From contig JAILHF010000019.1 of assembly GCA_024696005.1 (NCBI GenBank), forward strand, positions 1 to 64,000: DNA of 64,000 bases, written 5' to 3'. A program made the translations under genes and the position numbers. The stretch's first letter is position 1. Each line of letters opens with the position of its first letter. The stretch comes from Lachnospiraceae bacterium. Its GTDB lineage: Bacteria; Bacillota; Clostridia; Lachnospirales; Lachnospiraceae. Below, one piece after another: positions 53,558 through 61,641 of the stretch. The notes beneath the pieces are model-generated. The model was given only the letters and a program-made list of their open reading frames with translations, searched no databases and had not been told where the DNA came from.

Positions 53558-54892
53558 TCAGTTGGCCGCGATCTGCTCGTATTCGAGATCGATCCTGGAT
53601 AAAACGGCCGTCAATATCGCCCCATAGTATAATTCATTCCTGCCGCCTTTGCAATATACCCCGCTTTCGCCGACATAGCTCTTCCCGGAGGGGTTCCGCC
53701 CCCGGAGATAGTGCACGCATTCCTGTATCACCATGCGGTATTCGCGGTTCGTGATCACGCCGTTGATATAGGTCAGCTGCTGTGCCTGCTGCAGGAGCAG
53801 GTCGTTGCTGCTCCCGTCGGAACTGGCAGTCGTGACCAGCCAGCTTCCCTGCTTGGCCGCCGAGACCGTTTCCCTGGCTTCGGCCAGGATGCGTGACATG
53901 ATGGTATTGCAGATGCTCTGGGATGCCAGCCGCTTTGTCGTGAGATAGGCATAATCCCCCCAGAACAGCTCTTCCTTCCCGTCCGTGCCGGCAGCCTTCT
54001 TCCCGGGATCTCCCGCGTCAAACAGAAGCCGCACCTCATCATCGTATTCGCTCTTTCCGGTCGTGCGGAAAAGGGTCGCGTTCATCATGTACCAGCCGGT
54101 ATCGCTGCAGGAGCTGCGATCGATGCGCGCGTAAGCTTCCTCCGCGCGAAAGAGGCAGTAATCGGCTTCATCCGGCTTGAAGCTTCGCAGGACCGCACCC
54201 AGACGGGCAAAAGCTGATACGGCAAAGACGCCGTCCTCCGTTTCCGAAAGGATGCTCATGCGCCCGTACAGTTCCTCCAGCACATCCGGCACGCCATCGG
54301 CGCTGTAGACGGAGATGCTCGTGTCGTCAAACAGGGAGGGATCGTATTCGAAGGCCTGCAGCAGGCTCAGCGTGATCGCGGCCATGTCCTCCGCCCCCAC
54401 TTCCTCCGCGCCGTGCAGGGCACGCAGATAGGCCGGGACCCAGCCGTCGTAGATGTCGTCTCCGATCCGGAACGGATACGAAAAACCGGTTTCTTCATTA
54501 TAAGCAATGTAATCCCCGGCTTCGCGGATCTCCGTGAACTCTCCCTGGTACAGACCGGTCTCCTTTTCCCGGAGAATGACAACGCCTGCTTTTTCCATCG
54601 TGGTGACGTTCAAGATGCTGCATTCGGTGATTCCCTCCGCCACGCACAAAAGCTTTTTGTCCGCGTCCGGCTCATACCCTGCAGGATCCGTCCGCAGACG
54701 CGGAACATCATCCGGCACGGAAAATTCGGGGATCTCGAATTCCCGGGGCGCTTCGGTCCCGTCTTCAAAGGGGACCTCACCCAATACCGTATCGATCAGT
54801 CCTTCCTGCTCCTTAAGCGTCTCCGTCTTCCCGCAGGAAGCGAGCATCAGCGCCGGAAGGATCGTCAGGATCATTTTTCTCGTACTTCTCAT
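53558..54892 (-). CDS. GH9-like lipoprotein lacking the catalytic DAGD motif
   Basis: A 444-residue lipoprotein (lipobox ALMLASC, Cys20). A CelD_N-like Ig fold at about 60-155 (DPAGYEPDADKKLLCVAEG) precedes an (alpha/alpha) barrel-like region. YNEETGFSYPFRIGDDIYDG, then DGVPDVLEELYGRMSILSE, SAFARLGAVLRSF and HYLRGRNPSGKSYVGESG echo the order of GH9 endoglucanases. The DAGDY aspartates and the His-Arg motif near the C-terminus are absent, so hydrolysis is doubtful. It may bind glycan outside the membrane. It leads the ddl-murF operon, which suggests a cell-wall rather than nutritional role. Confidence 0.7.
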   Translation of the reverse strand: MRSTRKMILTILPALMLASCGKTETLKEQEGLIDTVLGEVPFEDGTEAPREFEIPEFSVPDDVPRLRTDPAGYEPDADKKLLCVAEGITECSILNVTTMEKAGVVILREKETGLYQGEFTEIREAGDYIAYNEETGFSYPFRIGDDIYDGWVPAYLRALHGAEEVGAEDMAAITLSLLQAFEYDPSLFDDTSISVYSADGVPDVLEELYGRMSILSETEDGVFAVSAFARLGAVLRSFKPDEADYCLFRAEEAYARIDRSSCSDTGWYMMNATLFRTTGKSEYDDEVRLLFDAGDPGKKAAGTDGKEELFWGDYAYLTTKRLASQSICNTIMSRILAEARETVSAAKQGSWLVTTASSDGSSNDLLLQQAQQLTYINGVITNREYRMVIQECVHYLRGRNPSGKSYVGESGVYCKGGRNELYYGAILTAVLSRIDLEYEQIAAN

Positions 54893-54904
54893 CTCTTTAT
54901 CTGC

Positions 54905-54933
54905 AAAGAAAAGGGCAGCCTGAGCTGCCCTTT
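54905..54933 (-). terminator. Terminator between the Ca-repeat gene and the GH9-like gene
   Basis: Minus-strand AAAGGGCAGC-TCAG-GCTGCCCTTT, a 10-bp perfect stem, then TCTTT. It lies 12 bases ahead of the GH9-like start codon. Confidence 0.75.
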
Positions 54934-54975
54934 CCCTCTCCTCAATGAATGCGGCAACTCCGTTGAGTTTACCAC

Positions 54976-55160
54976 ATTTCAGCTACGCGCGCAACGCGTG
55001 CATATGCCCGATCCGGATGTTACTGCTCCCTCCCGAGCCACGCACTCCGCTGCGTGGCTGCGGGCCGGTTTTTTGCCTGACGGGCTTGCCTCCCATCGGC
55101 GAAGCCGATTTTCAATGGCGGCAAGCATCTTGCGTTCATCGGACGGCAGTCCGATGAATA
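54976..55160. repeat. Cluster of four hairpins at the end of the Ca-repeat gene
   Basis: GCGCG/CGCG near 54985; AGCCACGCA/TGCGTGGCT (55036-55044 with 55051-55059); GCTTGCC...GGCAAGC enclosing ATCGGC-GAA-GCCGAT (55095-55109); TTCATCGGAC/GTCCGATGAA (55135-55144 with 55149-55158). The last hairpin supplies the final codons and stop of the gene at 55136. The style (short stems with TTCG or GAA loops) recalls the insertion inside carB. Confidence 0.65.
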
Positions 55161-56149
55161 GCAAGATCGAGATGTGCCATGCTTCCCGGCATCCCGTTCT
55201 CGTACAGGAAGACGCCGGTCTTGCGTATCATGGCCTGTGTTGTATTATCCTGCGGCTTTTTCAGGGAAAACTCCGTGTCCGCATTTGCAAGGCACAGAGC
55301 CCCGATCCCCATGTCCTTCAGGGTGCAGAGCCTCTCCGTGCCGTCCTCCTCCGTGATCCAGAGCTTCAGCCGGGAAAAGACCGGATCCGCCTCGTCGATC
55401 CAGCCGTTTCCGTCCGAATCGTAAGCCGCCAGATCCGCGAATCCGTCCCCGCTTTTGGTCCCGAAAAGCTCACTGCCGTCATTGATGCGGCCGTCTCCGT
55501 TTTGGTCCAGCGCAAGATAGGCGCTGCCGCTGCCGAGGCGGGCGATCTCGTCCTCTATCCCGTCCGCATCCAGATCGAAGCGGACATGCTTATCCGAAAC
55601 CTCCGTTACATTCCCGTCCAGGTTGATCACGAGAGGGTCGCAGAGCGCCGGCAGCGGGTTGAACTCGTAGCGTTCCTCACAATAGGACGCAAAGCTCCTG
55701 CTCATGGAAAGGCCGATCCCGAATTCGATCTCACGCCCGTCCGCGGTGACCACCCTGCCCTCCGCCTTGTATTCCGTCTGCTCTGTTTCTTCATAATAAT
55801 AGCTGTTCTGTACTACATAATTCCCGGAAGAAGAGCCGCCTTCCCAAGTGGCGCGTTCCTCCCGCATGTTGAAAAACAGGCTGTGTATCCTCGCAAGGAA
55901 CTCGTTCAGGATCTTCATCCTGAGCTGCTCTGTCTGCGAAAGCTGTTCCGCCTCGCTCTCAAGCATGCGGATCCCGCTCCAGTCGTTGATCCCCGCGTTG
56001 ATGAAGCTGCGAAACATTTCCTTCCCGCCGGCAGCCGGTTCCGATCCCGCCCGCCCGCGTCCTGCCCAGCCCGCCACCTGCAGCGAGGCGCTCTTCTGTG
56101 AATAAGCGCGCGACGACTGCATCGCAAGCTGCGACGATCCGATGATCAT
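55136..56149 (-). CDS. Calcium-binding-repeat protein of unknown function
   Basis: A 337-residue protein from ATG 56149 (GGAGGT ahead). MIIGSSQLAMQSSRAYSQKS starts it without a signal peptide. Residues about 195-275 contain dockerin/EF-hand-like acidic loops: DLDADGIEDE, LDQNGDGRINDGSELFG, AYDSDGNGWIDEADPVF. This order, with the following LKLWITEEDG, is found in uncharacterised Clostridial proteins. The last five residues (RTAVR) are coded by a palindrome, so the original C-terminus may have been altered. Possibly exported by a non-Sec route; unproven. Confidence 0.75.
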   Translation of the reverse strand: MIIGSSQLAMQSSRAYSQKSASLQVAGWAGRGRAGSEPAAGGKEMFRSFINAGINDWSGIRMLESEAEQLSQTEQLRMKILNEFLARIHSLFFNMREERATWEGGSSSGNYVVQNSYYYEETEQTEYKAEGRVVTADGREIEFGIGLSMSRSFASYCEERYEFNPLPALCDPLVINLDGNVTEVSDKHVRFDLDADGIEDEIARLGSGSAYLALDQNGDGRINDGSELFGTKSGDGFADLAAYDSDGNGWIDEADPVFSRLKLWITEEDGTERLCTLKDMGIGALCLANADTEFSLKKPQDNTTQAMIRKTGVFLYENGMPGSMAHLDLAIHRTAVR

Positions 56150-56301
56150 AAAGACCTCCAGTCTTCATGAACACTTCCCAATACGTTCGTTCCTTCTACG
56201 GCATTGAAAAGGACAAGAAACAAACGGGGATCTCCTTATCCGTCGTTACTTCCCTCCCTGTGCCCATGACAAATGTTATTCAGACTCCCGAAACATCCGG
56301 C

Positions 56302-56346
56302 CAAAACGAAACGGGGCCTGTACCCTTTATATCGGACAGGCCCCGT
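56302..56346 (-). terminator. Terminator of the TerD-like gene
   Basis: Minus-strand ACGGGGCCTGT...ACAGGCCCCGT, 11-bp perfect stem with 14-base loop, then TTTCGTTTT. Confidence 0.85.
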
Positions 56347-56375
56347 GCAATATTAACCTTCTTTTCCGCCCTGCC

Positions 56376-58466
56376 TCAGCCGCGCTTCAGAAACGGGAGG
56401 GCGACGGAAGGGTCGCGCATGTTCAGAAACTCCTGGTCCGCGCGCACTTCGTATGCTCCGAGACCAGCCGGATCCGAAACGATGACGTCGGCGTCCTTCG
56501 GGTCGGACACGATCCCGCCGGCAATGCTCTCGAAGAACCACTTCAGGTTGAACAGATCCGCCGCATCAATATAGCCAAAGAACACGTCCACCGGACGCAT
56601 CGCTGCGATCGCGCCACCCTCGAGGGGCCGGTTGATCCAGACCATGCGGCGTTCGCGGATGTCGACCGCGAACATGACGGCCATGCGTCCCCTCGTTGTC
56701 AGTTCAAAGGAACTCTCCACGCTCGAGGGCTCAAAGATCTCGCCGGAGGAGAGCGCATCCCGCATCATGAAACCCGCGCGGACCGGGAAATCCGCGAAGG
56801 AATCGTATTCGAACGAATAATTGTTGACCGAAAAGATCAGATAGCTGTGGTCGGGAAACTTTTCCGCGACTATGTCCGGATCGATGTCGAAGTATTCGGC
56901 CCCGCCGTTTACGCCGTCCGTGACATCACCCGAAAAGGCAATGCCTGTTTCGCCCGCTTCCCGGCCGATGCGCCAGGAAAACTCCTCCGAAGGCTTTGTC
57001 CTGCTGACCAGGATGCCCGAGAGGTCCAAGTCGGGCTCTTTTTCCCAGTACACAAAAGTGCGGATGATCTTTCCCTCGGGGATGCCGATCCGGCTTCCGG
57101 TCGGCATGACACCCATGCCCGACTGGGCATCCGCCCACAGGGGCAGAGCAATATCCTTTGCCGCGTCGGCGATGTAGTACTTTTTGTCTGTCTTGGCAAG
57201 CTGCTGTTCGACATCCCTGCGGATCCGGTCAACGATCTCGGCACGGCAGCGGGGACCGATCTGCGGACGGGCCGCTCGCTGATCCCTGTATGCGATCGTT
57301 CTGCCGTAATGATCGTACAGGAAGAAATGCCCTCCGATGTCCGGCGCAGAAAGGCTCAGGGCAAACTGCATCTTTACGACCGGCTCGGAACCGTCAAGGG
57401 CAAGCTTCAGGATGGCTTCCCGTTCCGCGGGCCGGTCCTCTGTCGCGGCCAGATAGCGCTTCAGATGGCGAAGCAGCACGGTCGCCCCCTTCTTTTCCCG
57501 CAGTGTTTTCGCGGAAGCAGGAAACCCGCCGCTCGCGAAGAGGCGCTCCACTTCGGAATAGACGCTCTTTACGCTGTCATCAAAAATGCTGCGGACCAGC
57601 AGCCTAGACCGGGACGAAGCCGCTTTGAAATGCAGATGATGAAGGAATCCTTTCCAGTCCGCGCGCTTTTCCACGCAGTCCACGATCTCTTCCTTCGTGC
57701 AGTGTGCAGCCGCATGCTCGATCAGCGCCGCATAAAACTTCCTCTGCGCGGCGCTCATGTTCAGTTTCCGAAACTGCGGCCTTCCCATCCTGTCATTGCG
57801 GGCCGTTTCGTAACCGAGGACACGCAGCACGTCCCCGATCGAAAAGTTCGCAAAGCCGTCAATGAACGACAATGCCGCATCCGCTCCCTGCCGGTCTCGC
57901 AGCGCAAGCAAAAGCCCCGACAGGACCTGCTTGGAATCGATGCGTCCGGGTCGGTAGCCGCAGGCTTCGATCAGCGTAAGGAGAAACTCCATGTCCGGAT
58001 CGTTCAGATGCCGTCCGCACAGCATCCGGTCCGCCATCGCAAAGAGCTGTTTGAAGGCTGTTTTTTCGTCAACAACGGCAAAGACCTTCTTTTCGGTCTT
58101 TTCACGGAACGGGATTATGGCGCACTCTTCCTCAAAAACGGAAAAATGACGCTCGTCAAAATTCCCCTCGCCGTATGTCTGACTGTAATGGAGCAGACGG
58201 TCGATGATCTGTTCTTCCGCGGAAAGCTTCTTTACCGATTCCGGAAAAGAACGGTAAAAGGGCTCGCCGAGCGGTTTCCCGATCCTTTGTTCCACGTCCC
58301 TCAGAACGGAGGGTGAAAGAAAAGAAAAGCTTTTGTCGTCCGCCATCTTTATCCCGAAGTTTCCGAGAAGCGCCAGATAGACCGCCGACATGTCCTGCGG
58401 CGGATCAAGGGCTACAATGGTGTTTGCGGCAAAAAGCTTTTCCCTGAAGATTTCCAACATCGTCAT
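56376..58466 (-). CDS. Large protein with C-terminal TerD-like domain
   Basis: A 696-residue cytoplasmic protein. The first 430 residues are largely helical with no motif I can name (MLEIFREKLFAANTIVALDP). From about 470 to 640 the sequence resembles the TerD fold: RTFVYWEKEPDLDLSGILVS, FSGDVTDGVNGGAEYFDID and YLIFSVNNYSFEYDSFAD, with acidic residues of the kind that bind calcium in TerD. The plan recalls MXAN_6230/SCO0854-type proteins of tellurite-stress loci. No other ter gene is nearby. No good ribosome site is visible. Single gene with its own terminator. Confidence 0.65.
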   Translation of the reverse strand: MTMLEIFREKLFAANTIVALDPPQDMSAVYLALLGNFGIKMADDKSFSFLSPSVLRDVEQRIGKPLGEPFYRSFPESVKKLSAEEQIIDRLLHYSQTYGEGNFDERHFSVFEEECAIIPFREKTEKKVFAVVDEKTAFKQLFAMADRMLCGRHLNDPDMEFLLTLIEACGYRPGRIDSKQVLSGLLLALRDRQGADAALSFIDGFANFSIGDVLRVLGYETARNDRMGRPQFRKLNMSAAQRKFYAALIEHAAAHCTKEEIVDCVEKRADWKGFLHHLHFKAASSRSRLLVRSIFDDSVKSVYSEVERLFASGGFPASAKTLREKKGATVLLRHLKRYLAATEDRPAEREAILKLALDGSEPVVKMQFALSLSAPDIGGHFFLYDHYGRTIAYRDQRAARPQIGPRCRAEIVDRIRRDVEQQLAKTDKKYYIADAAKDIALPLWADAQSGMGVMPTGSRIGIPEGKIIRTFVYWEKEPDLDLSGILVSRTKPSEEFSWRIGREAGETGIAFSGDVTDGVNGGAEYFDIDPDIVAEKFPDHSYLIFSVNNYSFEYDSFADFPVRAGFMMRDALSSGEIFEPSSVESSFELTTRGRMAVMFAVDIRERRMVWINRPLEGGAIAAMRPVDVFFGYIDAADLFNLKWFFESIAGGIVSDPKDADVIVSDPAGLGAYEVRADQEFLNMRDPSVALPFLKRG

Positions 58467-58584
58467 GGTTTTTTCAAAATGCGGTGGGTATCATGACACT
58501 GCTCATCGGAAAGAAGTAAGTGTCATTAGCATCCGCTTTCCTACGCATCTTAACGGCGGCGTAGCTGCCGATTGTTTTCTCAGA

Positions 58585-59745
58585 TCAACGATAGCGGTGA
58601 TCCATCGCCCCGAGATACTCCACGGAGGGGCTGTAGGTGACTGCTGCTCCGTCGCTGCGGATCACATAGGTTACATAGCCCATAGAATCCATGTCCGGAT
58701 CGGAATTATCAACGGAAGGCGCATCCCCGTCTTCGGCCGTATACGTCTGCGTGTCTACCTGGCCCCAGCCGTCATCGTAGCTATAGGTCATGAGCCCGTC
58801 CTGCAGGCCGTTGGTGAAGTTGCCCGTGACTGTGACTGTGGTATCGTAGTAAAAATCGATATAGATGGAAGATCCCGTGCCGTTGGGCTGGTCATTCTTC
58901 CAGTCACCCTGATACATCTCGCAGGAATCGCTGCCGTTTACCCAAAAGGCACAGCCGAAACCTTCGCGTATGCCATCCTTATAGTCACCGTAATAGAAGT
59001 AATATCCGGAGGGCACAACGTATACGCCCATGGCCTCGCCGGTGAAATCGCTCTCGCCGTTGTACTGGTCACCGTAGATGAACACATCCTGACCGCGATC
59101 CTTCATCAGCTGCACCAGCGCATCCGCTGCCTCGGTTCCGTCCACATTCCGCATTCCGTTGTAATCGTACTTGCTCATGTAGCCGTACGCGTACTCCAGG
59201 AAGACAAGCGGATCGTAGGTTCCGGTGGCCCAGGGGTCGGTCGGATCCGAAGGATCGTCCGGGTCATCGGGATCGTCCGGATCTTCGGGCGGCTTCGAAA
59301 AAGGATCCGCATCGCTGTCCCGGTAAGCATCTGCAGCCTGCTGTGCTTCTTCGATCTGTTTGTCGATCAGCCTGGAATCAACGATCTCGTTCAGCGCGGT
59401 CAGGTACTCCACCTCGTCATCCATGATCTCGGCCGAAAGAAGCGGCTCATCGTCCTTCACACTGTTTGCCCAGATATGGTAAACATGATGCAGGCCGCTC
59501 ACGGCTTCCGTATTGGCCGGGGCCATTTCAAGCGCCTCTTCGTAATTGTCAAGAGCCGACTCAAAATCCCTCTGATCCGCGTACCAGCGCCCCTCGCTCA
59601 GAAGCCTGGAAAATTTCCGCATCGGCGCGGAAGCATAGATCAGGATCGCCGCGGCTCCCACTGCCAGAAGCACCAGCAGCAGGGCCAGGACCACGATCGG
59701 GATCGGACTGTTCTTTTTTTTGACGTTCAGATCATAGCCATCCAT
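58585..59745 (-). CDS. Membrane-anchored TPR and MORN-repeat protein
   Basis: A 386-residue protein with a short cytoplasmic tail, one membrane helix (PIPIVVLALLLVLLAVGAAAI), a TPR-like unit (RDFESALDNYEEALEMAPAN), an Asp/Pro linker (PDDPDDPDDPSDP) and, from about 235, MORN-like repeats: YYYGDYKDGIREGFGCAFWV, YQGDWKNDQPNGTG, VTGNFTNGLQDGLM. It would expose the repeats outside the cell. It follows pgi by 15 bases. Role unknown; MORN units often bind lipids or glycans. Confidence 0.8.
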   Translation of the reverse strand: MDGYDLNVKKKNSPIPIVVLALLLVLLAVGAAAILIYASAPMRKFSRLLSEGRWYADQRDFESALDNYEEALEMAPANTEAVSGLHHVYHIWANSVKDDEPLLSAEIMDDEVEYLTALNEIVDSRLIDKQIEEAQQAADAYRDSDADPFSKPPEDPDDPDDPDDPSDPTDPWATGTYDPLVFLEYAYGYMSKYDYNGMRNVDGTEAADALVQLMKDRGQDVFIYGDQYNGESDFTGEAMGVYVVPSGYYFYYGDYKDGIREGFGCAFWVNGSDSCEMYQGDWKNDQPNGTGSSIYIDFYYDTTVTVTGNFTNGLQDGLMTYSYDDGWGQVDTQTYTAEDGDAPSVDNSDPDMDSMGYVTYVIRSDGAAVTYSPSVEYLGAMDHRYR

Positions 59746-59760
59746 CTTGATCTTTGCCTC

Positions 59761-61113
59761 TTATTTCTCCAGCCTCTTGAGCAGAGCTTCTCTCTGCTCT
59801 TCGTATCCGGGCTTGCCGAGAAGTGCAAACATGTTCTTCTTGTAGCTTTCCACACCGGGCTGGTTGAAAGGATTCACGCCCAGGATGTATCCGCTCACGC
59901 CGCAGGCAAACTCGAAGAAGTAGAAGAGCTCGCCCAGGTAAAACTCGTTCACTTCGGGCACATTGATCATCAGGTTGGGAACCTGACCGTCGGTGTGCGC
60001 CAGAATGGTCCCGTTCATCGCGCTCTTGTTGACAAAGTCCACGGTCTTGCCCGTCAGATAGTTCAGACCGTCCAGATCCACCGGCTCTTCCTCGATGACA
60101 AGATTCTCGCGGGAAGTCTCGATATTGATCACGGTCTCGAAGAGATTGCGGGAACCGTCCTGGATGAACTGGCCCATGGAATGCAGATCCGTCGTCAGAT
60201 CCACGCTTGCGGGGAAGATGCCGCGCTGGTCCTTGCCCTCGCTCTCTCCGTAAAGCTGCTTCCACCACTCGCTCACGAAATGCACCGCGGGCTCGTAGTT
60301 TGCCAGGATCTCGATCTGCTTGCCCTTGCGCAGCAGGATGTTGCGCAGTGCAGCATATTTCAGTGCGTCATTATTCTCGAAGTCGTTCTCAACGGCACGC
60401 TTGCGTCCGCTGGCAGCACCTTCCATCAGCTTGTCGATGTCGGCACCGCTCACTGCGATGGGAAGCAGACCTACCGCCGTCAGAACAGAGAAACGGCCGC
60501 CTACGTCATCGGGCACCACGAAGCTCTCGTAGCCCTCTTCGTTTGCCAGGTTCTTGAGCGAGCCTCTTGCCTTGTCGGTCGTGGCATAGATGCGCTTTGC
60601 AGCTTCTGCCTTGCCGTACTTTTCCTCCAGCTTCTTCTTCAGGATGCGGAAAGCGATCGCGGGTTCCGTGGTGGTACCGCTCTTGCTGATCATGTTGATG
60701 GAGAAGTCGCGGTCGCCGATCACTTCCAGCAGATGCGTCAGATAGGTCGAGCTGATGGAGTTGCCGCAGAAATAGATCTCGGGCGTTCCTCTCTCGGCCT
60801 TCGACAGTACATTGTAAAAGCTGTGGCGCAGGAACTCGATCGCGGCGCGGGCTCCCAGATAGCTTCCACCGATGCCGATCACCACCAGCACATCGGAATC
60901 GCTCTTGATCTTGTCCGCCGCCTTTTTGATACGGGCAAATTCGTCCTTGTCATAATCCACCGGCAGATCGATCCAGCCGAGGAAATCGTTTCCGGCGCCC
61001 TTTCTGCTGAGCAGCAGCTCCCTTGCATCCAGTGCCTGCTTCTTCATCAGCTCCACTTCATGGTCTGCCACAAAGCAGCCGGCTTTTCCATAGTCAAAAC
61101 TTACCTGTGCCAT
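59761..61113 (-). CDS. pgi: Glucose-6-phosphate isomerase
   Basis: A 450-residue enzyme of the short bacterial PGI type, interconverting glucose-6-phosphate and fructose-6-phosphate. [56 protein letters not shown] and [17 protein letters not shown] are the standard signatures. AAGGAG lies eight bases ahead. It heads a two-gene operon with the MORN protein. Confidence 0.96.
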   Translation of the reverse strand: MAQVSFDYGKAGCFVADHEVELMKKQALDARELLLSRKGAGNDFLGWIDLPVDYDKDEFARIKKAADKIKSDSDVLVVIGIGGSYLGARAAIEFLRHSFYNVLSKAERGTPEIYFCGNSISSTYLTHLLEVIGDRDFSINMISKSGTTTEPAIAFRILKKKLEEKYGKAEAAKRIYATTDKARGSLKNLANEEGYESFVVPDDVGGRFSVLTAVGLLPIAVSGADIDKLMEGAASGRKRAVENDFENNDALKYAALRNILLRKGKQIEILANYEPAVHFVSEWWKQLYGESEGKDQRGIFPASVDLTTDLHSMGQFIQDGSRNLFETVINIETSRENLVIEEEPVDLDGLNYLTGKTVDFVNKSAMNGTILAHTDGQVPNLMINVPEVNEFYLGELFYFFEFACGVSGYILGVNPFNQPGVESYKKNMFALLGKPGYEEQREALLKRLEK

Positions 61114-61163
61114 AGCTTTATCTCCTTATATTATTGTATAGTTACAGTTCATAAACTTTATTC

Positions 61164-61191
61164 ATTATAGCTGAATGAAACGGCTTGTCAA
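61164..61191 (-). promoter_or_regulatory. Promoter of pgi
   Basis: Minus-strand TTGACA (61191-61186) and TATAAT (61169-61164), both perfect, 16-base spacer. The dispersed repeat copy 2 begins about 50 bases upstream. Confidence 0.88.
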
Positions 61192-61217
61192 GCGAGGGGG
61201 GAGCTTTGTTTGGAGCA

Positions 61218-61560
61218 GAAGTCGTCCCCACCACCCCACCCGACAACAGTGTAGTGAGCATGCGGCTTTACGGGAAGGCAAAGAACCTTGCAGGCAGAGC
61301 AGAAGACATAAGTCCCGGGCACGTCGCGGAGGAGCCCGTCAGCTCTTGAAGCTGCATGATGAGTATAGGGACGAACGGCCATGGATGGCCGTTCGAGCGA
61401 GAGCCACAGCAGGGATGCTGTGTCTCGAGCAGTCCCGGGCTGTACCCGGAATGAAAGCAGCGACGTAGAGCTGCGTGGCTCCGGAGTGGTGCCCGGACTT
61501 ATGTACTTCTGCTCAGTAGCTTCCTCTATCCTCATCCCGCAAAGTCGTCCTGCGAACGGA
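61218..61560 (+). repeat. Dispersed hairpin element, copy 2 (long form with internal structured segment)
   Basis: Both flanks and both arms of copy 1 are present in the same order: CAGTGTAGTGAGCATGCGGC, CAGGCAGAGCAGAAGACATA at the left arm (61297) and GTGCCCGGACTTATGTACTT to CTTCTGCTC at the right arm (to 61514), then CTGCGAACGG. Between the arms are about 160 extra bases made of further hairpins: CAGCT...AGCTG, GAACGGCCATGGATGGCCGTTC, ACAGC...GCTGT, CCGGG...CCCGG, GCAGC...GCTGC. No convincing gene lies inside. It occupies the gap between the divergent pgi and cellulase promoters. Confidence 0.8.
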
Positions 61561-61570
61561 ATCCCATCAA

Positions 61571-61599
61571 TTGACAAGCCAAATCTCCCGTGTTATGTT
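61571..61599 (+). promoter_or_regulatory. Promoter of the GH5 cellulase gene
   Basis: TTGACA (61571-61576), 17-base spacer, TATGTT (61594-61599), about 40 bases ahead of the start codon. Confidence 0.7.
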
Positions 61600-61641
61600 A
61601 ATTCTGAGCGATTTTGCTCCATCCTTTTTCGGAGAATTCAA

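Noticed and set aside
61381-61641. N-terminal extension of the cellulase into the repeat element
   Set aside because: The extension translates the repeat and the cellulase promoter; the ATG at 61642 has a proper ribosome site and starts a standard lipoprotein signal.
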